From the NCBI GenBank assembly GCA_937967425.1, contig CALBST010000148.1, positions 1 through 12,763 of the forward strand: DNA of 12,763 nucleotides, given 5' to 3'. The position numbers and the translations under genes are program-made. A model generated the notes under the pieces. It worked only from the letters and a program-made list of their open reading frames with translations. It had not been told where the DNA came from and did no database searches. Positions 7,182-12,763 of the stretch are shown in pieces. The number at the start of each line of letters is the position of its first letter. Within the stretch, counting starts at the first letter, position 1. The stretch is from an uncultured Caulobacteraceae bacterium. GTDB taxonomy: Bacteria; Pseudomonadota; Alphaproteobacteria; Caulobacterales; TH1-2.

Positions 7182-7225
7182 CAAGAACGAATCACTCGAG
7201 AATCAGCTCGATTGATTCGTTCTTG
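7182..7225. repeat. Long near-perfect inverted repeat (hairpin)
   Basis: CAAGAACGAATCA (7182-7194) and TGATTCGTTCTTG (7213-7225) are perfect 13-base inverted arms. After one mismatch the pairing continues with TCGAG (7196-7200) and CTCGA (7207-7211) around a 6-base loop, giving 18 paired positions in 19. On the minus strand the hairpin is followed by the pyrimidine tract TTCTCTTCTTTT. It could therefore be a weak terminator for the DUF3108 gene upstream, or an operator for the helicase operon downstream. It is AT-rich compared with its surroundings. Confidence 0.75.
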
Positions 7226-7242
7226 CGCCGTTCACGGCCATA

Positions 7243-7274
7243 TCTTGTGTTTAATACATAAGTAACACACAAGA
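7243..7274. repeat. Inverted repeat in AT-rich spacer
   Basis: TCTTGTGT (7243-7250) and ACACAAGA (7267-7274) form perfect 8-base arms. TTA and TAA can extend the stem past a single bulged base. No T run follows on either strand, so it is not a standard terminator. A shorter hairpin, GCCGT/ACGGC (7227-7238), sits between this element and the one at 7182-7225. Confidence 0.55.
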
Positions 7275-7288
7275 CTGCAGCGCAAGGC

Positions 7289-7316
7289 AGCGGCTCTACC
7301 CATAGGGCGAGCCGCT
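7289..7316. repeat. GC-rich hairpin after the DUF3108 gene
   Basis: AGCGGCTC (7289-7296) and GAGCCGCT (7309-7316) form a perfect 8-bp stem; CCC/GGG inside can add three pairs. It lies 17 bases beyond the DUF3108 stop codon and is a plausible transcript end, but no T run follows it. Confidence 0.5.
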
Positions 7317-7333
7317 AGAGCGCTTAGGTTGTG

Positions 7334-8140
7334 CTACCGAAGCCGGGTCCCATTGACCGTGAGCCGGCGCGCTTCGAGGCGCACCACACCGACGCCGTCA
7401 GTCGGCATCTCGATCGTCACAGGCGCCCAGAGGCCGCTGTCGGTGCGGGCCAACAGGAAGGTCAGCGTCGCAGGCTCTTGCGGGTCGCCGAAGCCGGCGA
7501 TCGGGCGGAATTGGACGCGGCAGCGCACGCCAGGCCCCCGATAAGCGCGGCTATTGATTGTCACGTTGCCGTTCGGGGTCAGCACGAAATCGAAGCGGGC
7601 GCGGCCGTCCATGTAGATGCGGAGCGTGCGTTGGCAGGGATCGCCGGAGGCTGTCGCCATGGCGGCGATGGCGGTGATCTGATCGATCGTATTGCGGCGC
7701 TGTTCCTGCGTGGCCGGCGGATCGCCCATGTTGGCGGGCCCCGGCGTCGCCGTGGTCACTACGTCATTGGCGCTAAAAACCGCGCGGATCAGCCGGCCAT
7801 TTGGCCGGTCTTCGCGGCGGCGGCCGCCTTGGTGGGTGTATTGGGTCGGGCGCAGCGTGCCATCGGCGGCGACGGTGCCGCTGACGCTATAGGTGTAGTC
7901 TTGGCTGCGGTTGAGCGCGGCCCCGACCCAGCCCTTCATCTCGCGATTGGCGCTGGCGGTGTAGGTCGAGCCCGTCTGTGTGAAATTGTAGGTGAAATCG
8001 CCGGCCTCGACGCCGCGTGCGTGGACCGAATAGGTGGCCACGAATGTCCGGTTCGCGCCGGTCTGCGCCGTGGCCGAGCTGGCCATTGCGGCCATGCCGA
8101 TCGCGAAAAGGAGGCCTTTGGCAGCGCCGAACGTCCTCAT
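7334..8140 (-). CDS. DUF3108 domain protein, exported
   Basis: A 268-residue protein with a Sec signal peptide (hydrophobic stretch at about residues 9-22, likely cleavage after ATA at 23-25), so it is probably periplasmic. The mature part fits DUF3108: YSVHARGVEAGDF near the start, DPCQRTLRIYMDGRARFDF in the middle with Cys168, then a second cysteine in GVRCRVQFRPIAGF. Two cysteines could form a disulfide. DUF3108 proteins have no established reaction; they look like beta-rich envelope proteins. A GGAAGG Shine-Dalgarno lies about 10 bases before the ATG. It is divergent from rpmB across 192 bases and upstream of the helicase operon on the same strand, separated from it by 250 bases of repeat-rich spacer. 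Confidence 0.85.
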   Translation of the reverse strand: MRTFGAAKGLLFAIGMAAMASSATAQTGANRTFVATYSVHARGVEAGDFTYNFTQTGSTYTASANREMKGWVGAALNRSQDYTYSVSGTVAADGTLRPTQYTHQGGRRREDRPNGRLIRAVFSANDVVTTATPGPANMGDPPATQEQRRNTIDQITAIAAMATASGDPCQRTLRIYMDGRARFDFVLTPNGNVTINSRAYRGPGVRCRVQFRPIAGFGDPQEPATLTFLLARTDSGLWAPVTIEMPTDGVGVVRLEARRLTVNGTRLR

Positions 8141-8252
8141 GGTCCCACACCTTCCTGCTTACGAAGCGGGCTACTCATAAAGCGCGCCCACTGATCCAGA
8201 CATGAACCAAATGGGGCTGTTTGATGGAATGGCCTGCCGTATGGCGCGATTC

Positions 8253-8282
8253 CCCCGCCCGGTCGCCTTGACCCTGGCGGGG
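8253..8282. repeat. GC inverted repeat over the rpmB -35
   Basis: CCCCGCC (8253-8259) and GGCGGGG (8276-8282) are perfect 7-base inverted arms around a 16-base loop that contains the TTGACC -35 candidate. It may be a chance product of high GC content. Confidence 0.3.
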
Positions 8283-8296
8283 CCTTCGCGTAAGCG
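8268..8296 (+). promoter_or_regulatory. Candidate rpmB promoter
   Basis: TTGACC (8268-8273), then 17 bases, then TAAGCG (8291-8296). The context GCGTAAGC is reminiscent of the GCTANAWC -10 of Caulobacter housekeeping promoters. It leaves a leader of about 30 bases with a weak GAGAG Shine-Dalgarno before the rpmB ATG. Confidence 0.4.
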
Positions 8297-8332
8297 TCCG
8301 CGCTTCATTTTCACTGGTTTTCCGAGAGTCCC

Positions 8333-8629
8333 ATGTCCCGCCGTTGCGAACTGACCGGCACCAACCGCCAGATCGGCCACAAGGTCAGCCACTCCAACAT
8401 CAAGACCAAGCGCGAGTTCCAGCCGAACTTGGTCAATGTGACGCTGGCGAGCGACGCTCTGGGCCAGAACTATAAGTTCCGCATCACGGCGGCGGCTCTG
8501 CGCACCGTCGATCATCGCGGCGGCCTCGATCAGTTCCTGCTTAAGGCTGACGAAGCCGAGCTCTCGGCGCGCGCCGCCAAGATCCGCCGCGATCTGAAGA
8601 AGAAGCTGGCGGAAACCGCCGCCGCCTAA
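8333..8629 (+). CDS. rpmB: 50S ribosomal protein L28
   Basis: A 98-residue basic protein of the large ribosomal subunit. The N-terminus [10 protein letters not shown], then [19 protein letters not shown] and the stretch [15 protein letters not shown], are the standard L28 pattern, and the extended length is usual for alphaproteobacteria. Only Cys5 is present, so the four-cysteine zinc site found in some L28 proteins is absent. It is monocistronic and on the opposite strand to both neighbours. The stop TAA at 8627-8629 interlocks with the TAG of the converging phytase-like gene, so no terminator fits between them. Confidence 0.97.
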   Translation: MSRRCELTGTNRQIGHKVSHSNIKTKREFQPNLVNVTLASDALGQNYKFRITAAALRTVDHRGGLDQFLLKADEAELSARAAKIRRDLKKKLAETAAA

Positions 8630-9615
8630 TCGGCAACCGGCGTTTCAATCGCATCGAAAGCAAGCAAGAGCGTGCGTTGCTGCGCGCTCTTATTGTTGTC
8701 CGACACGATGTAGATGCGTGTCGCGCCATCGGGCATGCGCACCGCTGAGATGCCTTCGAAATTGTCGGTCGGAAATGGCGGCGCGATCGACGCGAGAAGC
8801 TCGGGCTCAACAGCGCCGTCTGCGCTTGGCGCCGCGAAGCGTGTGATGCGCGCGCGCGGGCCAATTACCGGCGCATAGAAGCGCTCGAGCGCGACGAAGC
8901 CGCCATCGGGCGCGCGGTCGAGGCCCGTCAGCGAGAAGCCGCCGCTCAGCGGATACGAGAAGCGCGACGTGACCGGCGTCTGTTCAGCCAGCGGCGCGAG
9001 CCAAAGCTGCGTCAATGGTTCGCCGCCGCCTTCGGCGCCCGCGAGCAAAGCTTCGTCCATCGCCGCAAGCGCTTCTATGCCAGCGTTCTCAGGCAGACGA
9101 GCGACACCGTCCAAGCGCGGGCCCATTTGGGCCGAACCGAACGGGCCGTCGCGGTTGAGATCATAGATGCGAATGACGTGGGTGCGCTCGAAGCTCACAG
9201 CGAAACGGCCATCTGACAATTGCGCCAGACCTTCGGAATCCGACTCGCGCTTGCTGCGAAGCACCCGCCCGCGCTCATCCCGCATCAAGGCGGCGCGCAC
9301 ATTGGTGAAGCCGTTGAGATTGCCGCTCTCATCGAACGTCAGCTGCGCTTCGATCCAATCGCCCTCGTCGCTGATGGCGAGAATACGCGCGCCGTCCAAC
9401 ACCTCGATGGCCGAAAGGCCTACGAACATTGGATTGGAACTGCGCAGTTCGACTCCGCCGCGATAGATCAAGCGGCCGACCGTCTCGACGCCGGCATCAA
9501 CCGGAATGACTTCAACCGCCACCGCTTCCCATTGATCGTCGTCAATCGATGCGTGCGGCGACTCGCATGCCGTGAGCGCCAGCGCGCACAACGCCGTTGC
9601 AAGGAAACGGATCAC
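8626..9615 (-). CDS. Esterase-like activity of phytase family lipoprotein
   Basis: A 329-residue protein with a lipoprotein signal ending LALTAC (Cys17), so it is probably anchored in the envelope. The rest resembles the phytase-like domain (PF13449-type, a propeller-like fold). Evidence is the repeated pattern of short DG-containing strands: [38 protein letters not shown], then [20 protein letters not shown] and finally [12 protein letters not shown] with VSDNN near the C-terminus. The family name comes from weak similarity to phytases; real substrates are unknown. Its ATG overlaps the cobT stop as ATGA, so the two are translated from one mRNA. I recall a cobT, phytase-like, rpmB order in other alphaproteobacteria, which suggests a conserved neighbourhood rather than a shared pathway. 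Confidence 0.85.
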   Translation of the reverse strand: MIRFLATALCALALTACESPHASIDDDQWEAVAVEVIPVDAGVETVGRLIYRGGVELRSSNPMFVGLSAIEVLDGARILAISDEGDWIEAQLTFDESGNLNGFTNVRAALMRDERGRVLRSKRESDSEGLAQLSDGRFAVSFERTHVIRIYDLNRDGPFGSAQMGPRLDGVARLPENAGIEALAAMDEALLAGAEGGGEPLTQLWLAPLAEQTPVTSRFSYPLSGGFSLTGLDRAPDGGFVALERFYAPVIGPRARITRFAAPSADGAVEPELLASIAPPFPTDNFEGISAVRMPDGATRIYIVSDNNKSAQQRTLLLAFDAIETPVAD

Positions 9616-11510
9616 AGCGCCGCCTGCGCAGCGCGCTGTTTCAGTTCGCGCGGCGAGCGTGGCGGCGGATTATCGTCGCCGGCCGGTTCGTCAAATAGCT
9701 CAGCCAGTTTCTCCGTCATCACTCCACCCAGCTGCTCGGCGTCTGTGATCGTCACGGCGCGCTTGTAGTAGCGGGTCACGTCGTGACCGATGCCGATGGC
9801 GATCAGCTCCACCGGTGAGCGCGTTTCGATCCAGTGGATCACGTTGCGCAGATGGCGCTCGAGATAATTGCCCGGATTGGCCGAGAGCGTTGAATCATCG
9901 ACCGGCGCGCCGTCGCTGATCACCATCAGAATGCGGCGCTGTTCCGGGCGCTCAAGCAAGCGGCCATGCGCCCACATCAACGCTTCGCCGTCGATGTTTT
10001 CCTTGAGCAGCCCTTCGCGCATCATCAGCCCGAGATTGCGCCGCGCGCGACGCCAGGGCGAGTCGGCGCCCTTGTAGATCACATGCCGAAGGTCGTTGAG
10101 CCGCCCCGGCTGCGGCGGACGGTCCGCCTTCAGCCACGCATCCTTGGATGAGCCGCCTTTCCACGCGATGGTCGTGAAACCGAGAATCTCGACCTTCACG
10201 CCGCAACGCTCAAGTGTGCGCGCCAGAATGTCGGCACACAACGCAGCCACCATGATCGGGCGCCCGCGCATCGAGCCGGAATTGTCCAGCAGCAGCGAGA
10301 CGACCGTATCCTTGAACGGCATGTCCTCTTCTTGCTTGAACGAAAGCGCCGCCATCGGATCGATGATCACGCGCGTCAGCCGCGCCGTGTCGAGCAGCCC
10401 CTCCTCAAGATCGAAGGTCCAGGCGCGGTTTTGCTTGGCAAGCAGCCGGCGCTGCAGGCGATTTGCCAGCCGGCCAACAACGCTCTGCAAGGGCTTCAGC
10501 TGCTGATCGAGATAATTGCGCAGCCGCGCCAGTTCTTCCGGCGGGCAGAGATCCTCGGCGTTGATCACCTCGTCGAAGGCGCGCGTGAACACTTTGTAGT
10601 TGGCGTTCGGATCGTCCGGCTCATTGCGCGGCTTCGGACGCATCGGCTTTTCGCCGGGATCGTCCATCTCTGTGTCTTGCTGATCATCCGCATCGACGTC
10701 GGCTTCGACGGAAATCGTGCGCTCGTCGTCGGTTTCGACGTCGCCGTCGATCATTTCCATCTCGGCGGGCGCCTGATCTTCCATATTATCTTCGCCGTCG
10801 GAATCGTCGCTCTGAGGCGGCGGCGGCTCGTTGCCGGCGGCTTCGTTGTCGTCGTCGTTGGTTTCCTCGACGCTGAGTTCGTCGCCCATGCCAAGATCGT
10901 TCAGCACGTTGCGGAACTGCAGCGCGAATTCGCGCTGATCGTCGATGACGGCGGCGAGCTTATCGAGATCGGCCCCGGCGTTCTTTTCGATATCGGCGCG
11001 CCAGGCATCGACCAACGCTTTCGCGTTCGCCGGCGGCGCAAGGCCCGTGAGCCGCTCACGCACCATCAGCGCCACAGCGTCCGCGAGCGGCGCCAAAGTG
11101 CGATCCTGCATGCGCGCCGCGCCCCGGCGTTCAAGCGAGTCCGTCAACGCTGCGGTGAGGTTGCCGGAGACACCCTTCAACGCGTTGGCGCCGAGCGATT
11201 GCACGCGCATCTCTTCGACGGCGTCGAACACCGCGCGCGCCTCCGCGCCTTGCGGCCGCAACTTCGCATGTTCGCGATCGTCGTGATGCGCCAAGCGCAG
11301 CGCCAGCGCGTCGGCCTGGCCGCGAATGCGCTCCGCCTCTGGATCGGAAATCACGCGCGGCGGATGCGGCAGCACGATCTTGCCCGGCGAGAGCCGCGGC
11401 CCCTCCGCCCCGAACGTCACCTCCAGCTCCTCGTCCGCGCCAGCCAACGCACGCGTCGTCTGCGCGAGCGAGCGCTTGAACAGTTCAGCGGGGGTTTCTT
11501 TGGCGGACAT
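9612..11510 (-). CDS. cobT: Aerobic cobaltochelatase subunit CobT
   Basis: A 632-residue subunit of the CobNST complex, which inserts cobalt into hydrogenobyrinate a,c-diamide in the aerobic cobalamin pathway. CobS (AAA+ ATPase) and CobT form the chaperone-like part and CobN the catalytic part. Visible regions: an N-terminal helical domain to about 210; a very acidic linker (about 215-300) typical of CobT; and a C-terminal von Willebrand A domain with the metal-ion site DNSGSM (Asp409, Ser411, Ser413) and ISDGAP with Asp533. Length and motifs are complete. The start at 11510 lacks a strong Shine-Dalgarno (GAG only). cobS is often next to cobT, but here the upstream neighbour is a divergent toxin-antitoxin pair. 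Its promoter must lie in or near the 49-base region shared with that operon. Confidence 0.96.
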   Translation of the reverse strand: MSAKETPAELFKRSLAQTTRALAGADEELEVTFGAEGPRLSPGKIVLPHPPRVISDPEAERIRGQADALALRLAHHDDREHAKLRPQGAEARAVFDAVEEMRVQSLGANALKGVSGNLTAALTDSLERRGAARMQDRTLAPLADAVALMVRERLTGLAPPANAKALVDAWRADIEKNAGADLDKLAAVIDDQREFALQFRNVLNDLGMGDELSVEETNDDDNEAAGNEPPPPQSDDSDGEDNMEDQAPAEMEMIDGDVETDDERTISVEADVDADDQQDTEMDDPGEKPMRPKPRNEPDDPNANYKVFTRAFDEVINAEDLCPPEELARLRNYLDQQLKPLQSVVGRLANRLQRRLLAKQNRAWTFDLEEGLLDTARLTRVIIDPMAALSFKQEEDMPFKDTVVSLLLDNSGSMRGRPIMVAALCADILARTLERCGVKVEILGFTTIAWKGGSSKDAWLKADRPPQPGRLNDLRHVIYKGADSPWRRARRNLGLMMREGLLKENIDGEALMWAHGRLLERPEQRRILMVISDGAPVDDSTLSANPGNYLERHLRNVIHWIETRSPVELIAIGIGHDVTRYYKRAVTITDAEQLGGVMTEKLAELFDEPAGDDNPPPRSPRELKQRAAQAAL

Positions 11511-11524
11511 TGCGCTCTGGAATC

Positions 11525-11559
11525 TTGACTTAGCTAAGTCGGTTAGCTAAGCTTTAGCT
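11525..11559 (+). promoter_or_regulatory. Promoter and palindromic operator of the TA operon
   Basis: TTGACT (11525-11530), 17 bases, then TAAGCT (11548-11553) form a candidate promoter whose start would fall at about 11560, the first base of the antitoxin GTG. Overlapping it are GACTTAGCTAAGTC (11527-11540, a perfect 14-bp palindrome), TTAGCTAA (11543-11550, perfect), and AGCTAA-GCT-TTAGCT (11545-11559), all sharing the core TTAGCT. The first site covers the -35 and the others the -10, as expected for an autorepressing antitoxin operator. The same 49 bases must also hold upstream signals for cobT. Confidence 0.55.
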
Positions 11560-11802
11560 GTGACCAAGGTGACCATCCACGCGGCCAAGACCAATCTCTC
11601 CAAACTCATCGCCAAAGTCGAGGCGGGTGAGGAGGTGGTGATTTGCCGTGGCGACAAGGTGGTCGCGAAACTTGTCGCGCCAACACCGGCGAACGATCGT
11701 TCCACGAAGCGCAAACCGGGCCGCTTCAAAGGAAAGTTCACCGTCGATGACCGCTTCTTCGAGCCGCTGCCGAAAGCCTACTTAGGCGTTCAGGAAGAAT
11801 GA
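11560..11802 (+). CDS. Antitoxin, Phd/YefM-like
   Basis: An 80-residue protein with the N-terminal pattern VTIHAAKTNLSKLIAKVEAGEE and then VVICRGDKVVAKLVAP, typical of Phd/YefM-type DNA-binding antitoxins. The C-terminal part (about 45-80) is charged and would wrap the toxin. It should neutralise the PIN toxin encoded next and repress the operon. The start is GTG at 11560 with no Shine-Dalgarno; the predicted transcription start coincides with it, so the mRNA may be leaderless. The stop TGA overlaps the toxin ATG as ATGA, the usual coupling. On this sequence the pair resembles chromosomal VapBC-like modules with a Phd-type antitoxin. Confidence 0.85.
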   Translation: MTKVTIHAAKTNLSKLIAKVEAGEEVVICRGDKVVAKLVAPTPANDRSTKRKPGRFKGKFTVDDRFFEPLPKAYLGVQEE

Positions 11803-12191
11803 GTCTGCTGCTGGATACTCATATCCTGCTTTGGTGGCTGGACGGTGACCGCCGACTCTCCAAATCCAACCGGGAATCCATCGCTGTCGCTGATGAGATT
11901 TTTGTGAGCGCCGCGTCGGCCTACGAGGTGGCGCTAAAGGCAAAGCTTGGAAAGATCGACTGGGATATCGACGCGCTTCGCGTCGCGATAGGACTCGAGG
12001 GCTTTCGCGTTCTCGATCTCAACTGGAGACACCTAGCCCTCGCGGGCGGCCTCCCCACCAAGACGAACAAAGACCCCTGGGACCGGATGCTCGTCGCTCA
12101 ATCCATTCTCGAACAGATGCCGCTGGTCACAAACGATTCTGATCTGACGACGCTCTACATCGAGGCCAAGGCTCATCTGGGCCTTGCGTAG
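11799..12191 (+). CDS. PIN-domain toxin, VapC family
   Basis: A 130-residue PIN-domain ribonuclease. Likely magnesium-binding acidic residues are Asp6 in LLDTHILLWWL, Glu43 in SAASAYEVALKAKLGK, Asp95 (or Asp92) in NKDPWDRMLVAQ, and Asp113 in VTNDSD, so the active site looks intact. VapC toxins usually cut tRNA or rRNA; the target here cannot be read from sequence. A GGAAG lies just before the ATG, which overlaps the antitoxin stop by 4 bases. The pattern SAASAYE with KDPWDRM is typical of the subgroup paired with Phd-type antitoxins. No decay (frameshift or stop) is seen, so the module is probably functional. Confidence 0.9.
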   Translation: MSLLLDTHILLWWLDGDRRLSKSNRESIAVADEIFVSAASAYEVALKAKLGKIDWDIDALRVAIGLEGFRVLDLNWRHLALAGGLPTKTNKDPWDRMLVAQSILEQMPLVTNDSDLTTLYIEAKAHLGLA

Positions 12192-12221
12192 CGCGCCTCG
12201 CATCACGCGCGTTGGCAGAGC

Positions 12222-12240
12222 CCGCCACCGTTGGCGGTTT
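12222..12240 (+). terminator. Weak candidate terminator after the TA operon
   Basis: CCGCCA (12222-12227) and TGGCGG (12232-12237) form a 6-bp stem with a 4-base loop, followed only by TTT. It lies 30 bases after the toxin stop in a 97-base convergent spacer. The stem is short and the T run minimal, so it is uncertain. Confidence 0.3.
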
Positions 12241-12288
12241 CAGCCGGCATCGCCGAGAATCTTTGCGCCCGCGAGTTACTGTCGCTGC

Positions 12289-12763
12289 TCACACCCCGGC
12301 GGCGCGCGCGCGGTCGCGGTTGATGACGATCTGCACCTTGTCGCGCGTCACCTGCTCAGCGATGGCGTCGCCAACGCCCAACGTGTCGTAACGGTACCAT
12401 TGATCCTTCAACAGCGATGTCGCCACGATCGCGAACGGTTTTGGCATTGTAAGCGCATAGGCAACGAACATGAACACGAACGCCGCTAGCGTCAGATGCG
12501 CCAGCGCTAGCAGGACCGACCCACGCGTCGGCAGGACCTGAGGCACGACCGCAGTCACAACCGCGACAAACGTCAGCACGCCGATGCAGATCAGGACGCC
12601 GAGCACCCGGTAAAGCGTCGTATTGCGGCGAATCTGGAACATCGTGTTGCGGACGATCATCTCCTCGAGGAAGAGCCGCACGCCGATCCAGTGATAGGCG
12701 AGCGTCCATGACCCGGAGAGCCTTTTGATCTCATCCTTCTGCGTATCGGCCAGTTGCGTCTCA
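12289..12763 (-). CDS. Unrecognised membrane protein, C-terminal part
   Basis: The frame is open to the right edge with no stop, so the start lies outside the window; 157 C-terminal residues are visible. An internal GTG at 12681 is not taken as the start, because the upstream codons read as plausible protein (ETQLADTQKDEIKRLSGSW). Two hydrophobic helices are clear: about visible residues 50-74 (LGVLICIGVLTFVAVVTAVV) and 82-106 (VLLALAHLTLAAFVFMFVAY). They are separated by a short loop with PTRG. The N-terminal part and the tail (KVQIVINRDRARAAGV) are charged and probably cytoplasmic or juxtamembrane. I recognise no family. It converges with the toxin gene across 97 bases. Confidence 0.7.
   Translation of the reverse strand, partial: ETQLADTQKDEIKRLSGSWTLAYHWIGVRLFLEEMIVRNTMFQIRRNTTLYRVLGVLICIGVLTFVAVVTAVVPQVLPTRGSVLLALAHLTLAAFVFMFVAYALTMPKPFAIVATSLLKDQWYRYDTLGVGDAIAEQVTRDKVQIVINRDRARAAGV

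Noticed and set aside
4975..7215. A 746-codon open frame on the plus strand opposite the helicase gene.
   Set aside because: The helicase motifs on the minus strand are unmistakable; the antisense frame is arginine/alanine-rich with no domain pattern, as expected in GC-rich DNA.
10332..11528. A 398-codon plus-strand frame opposite cobT.
   Set aside because: It mirrors the cobT codons, including the acidic linker read backwards as valine/phenylalanine-rich text, and shows no family features.
12184..12489. A 101-codon plus-strand frame after the toxin.
   Set aside because: It is antisense to the membrane protein with its clear hydrophobic helices, and has no ribosome binding site or family signal.

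Overview
The window is GC-rich, densely coding bacterial chromosome of alphaproteobacterial type. The evidence is a set of families typical of that class: an RpoH2-like sigma factor, a CdnL/CarD regulator, a seven-iron FdxA ferredoxin, an SUV3-like helicase paired with an S4-domain protein, the aerobic cobaltochelatase subunit CobT, DUF3108, and an alphaproteobacterial-style ribosomal protein L28. I would guess Caulobacterales or a neighbouring order; the exact lineage is inference. No rRNA, tRNA, CRISPR array, prophage or insertion sequence is visible. The only accessory-looking element is a small toxin-antitoxin pair near the right end. No gap between genes exceeds about 250 bases.

Layout, left to right. 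(1) 3-2092, plus strand: the 3' part of a gamma-glutamyltransferase-family gene, overlapping by one base a lipoprotein with a thermonuclease (SNase) fold. (2) 2089-2973, minus: an RpoH2-type alternative sigma factor whose stop codon interlocks with that of the SNase gene. (3) 3071-7083, minus: a cluster transcribed in the order SUV3-like helicase, S4 RNA-binding protein, ferredoxin FdxA, CdnL/CarD. It ends in a clear intrinsic terminator. CdnL probably also has its own promoter and a leader of about 190 nt. (4) 7084-7333: an intergenic region with several inverted repeats, AT-rich in its left half. (5) 7334-8140, minus: a secreted DUF3108 protein. (6) 8333-8629, plus: rpmB (L28), whose stop interlocks with the converging gene that follows. 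(7) 8626-11510, minus: cobT followed by a phytase-like esterase lipoprotein, joined by an ATGA overlap. (8) 11525-12191, plus: a Phd/YefM-like antitoxin and PIN-domain toxin operon, divergent from cobT, with palindromic operator-like sites in the 49-bp shared region. (9) 12289-12763, minus: the C-terminal part of an unrecognised two-helix membrane protein running off the right edge.

Most genes look like ordinary housekeeping or envelope functions: transcription control (RpoH2, CdnL), RNA metabolism and translation (helicase, S4 protein, L28), electron transfer (FdxA) and cobalamin synthesis (CobT). I did not find a convincing new multi-gene system. The points most worth a second look are in the control regions. 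They are the tandem palindromes and apparently leaderless start of the toxin-antitoxin operon between it and cobT, the stacked inverted repeats upstream of the helicase operon, the palindromes in the cdnL leader, and a TGATCC-type promoter that would give a near-leaderless rpoH2 mRNA. In addition, the SNase-like lipoprotein lacks the usual catalytic residues, and two convergent gene pairs have interlocked stop codons.
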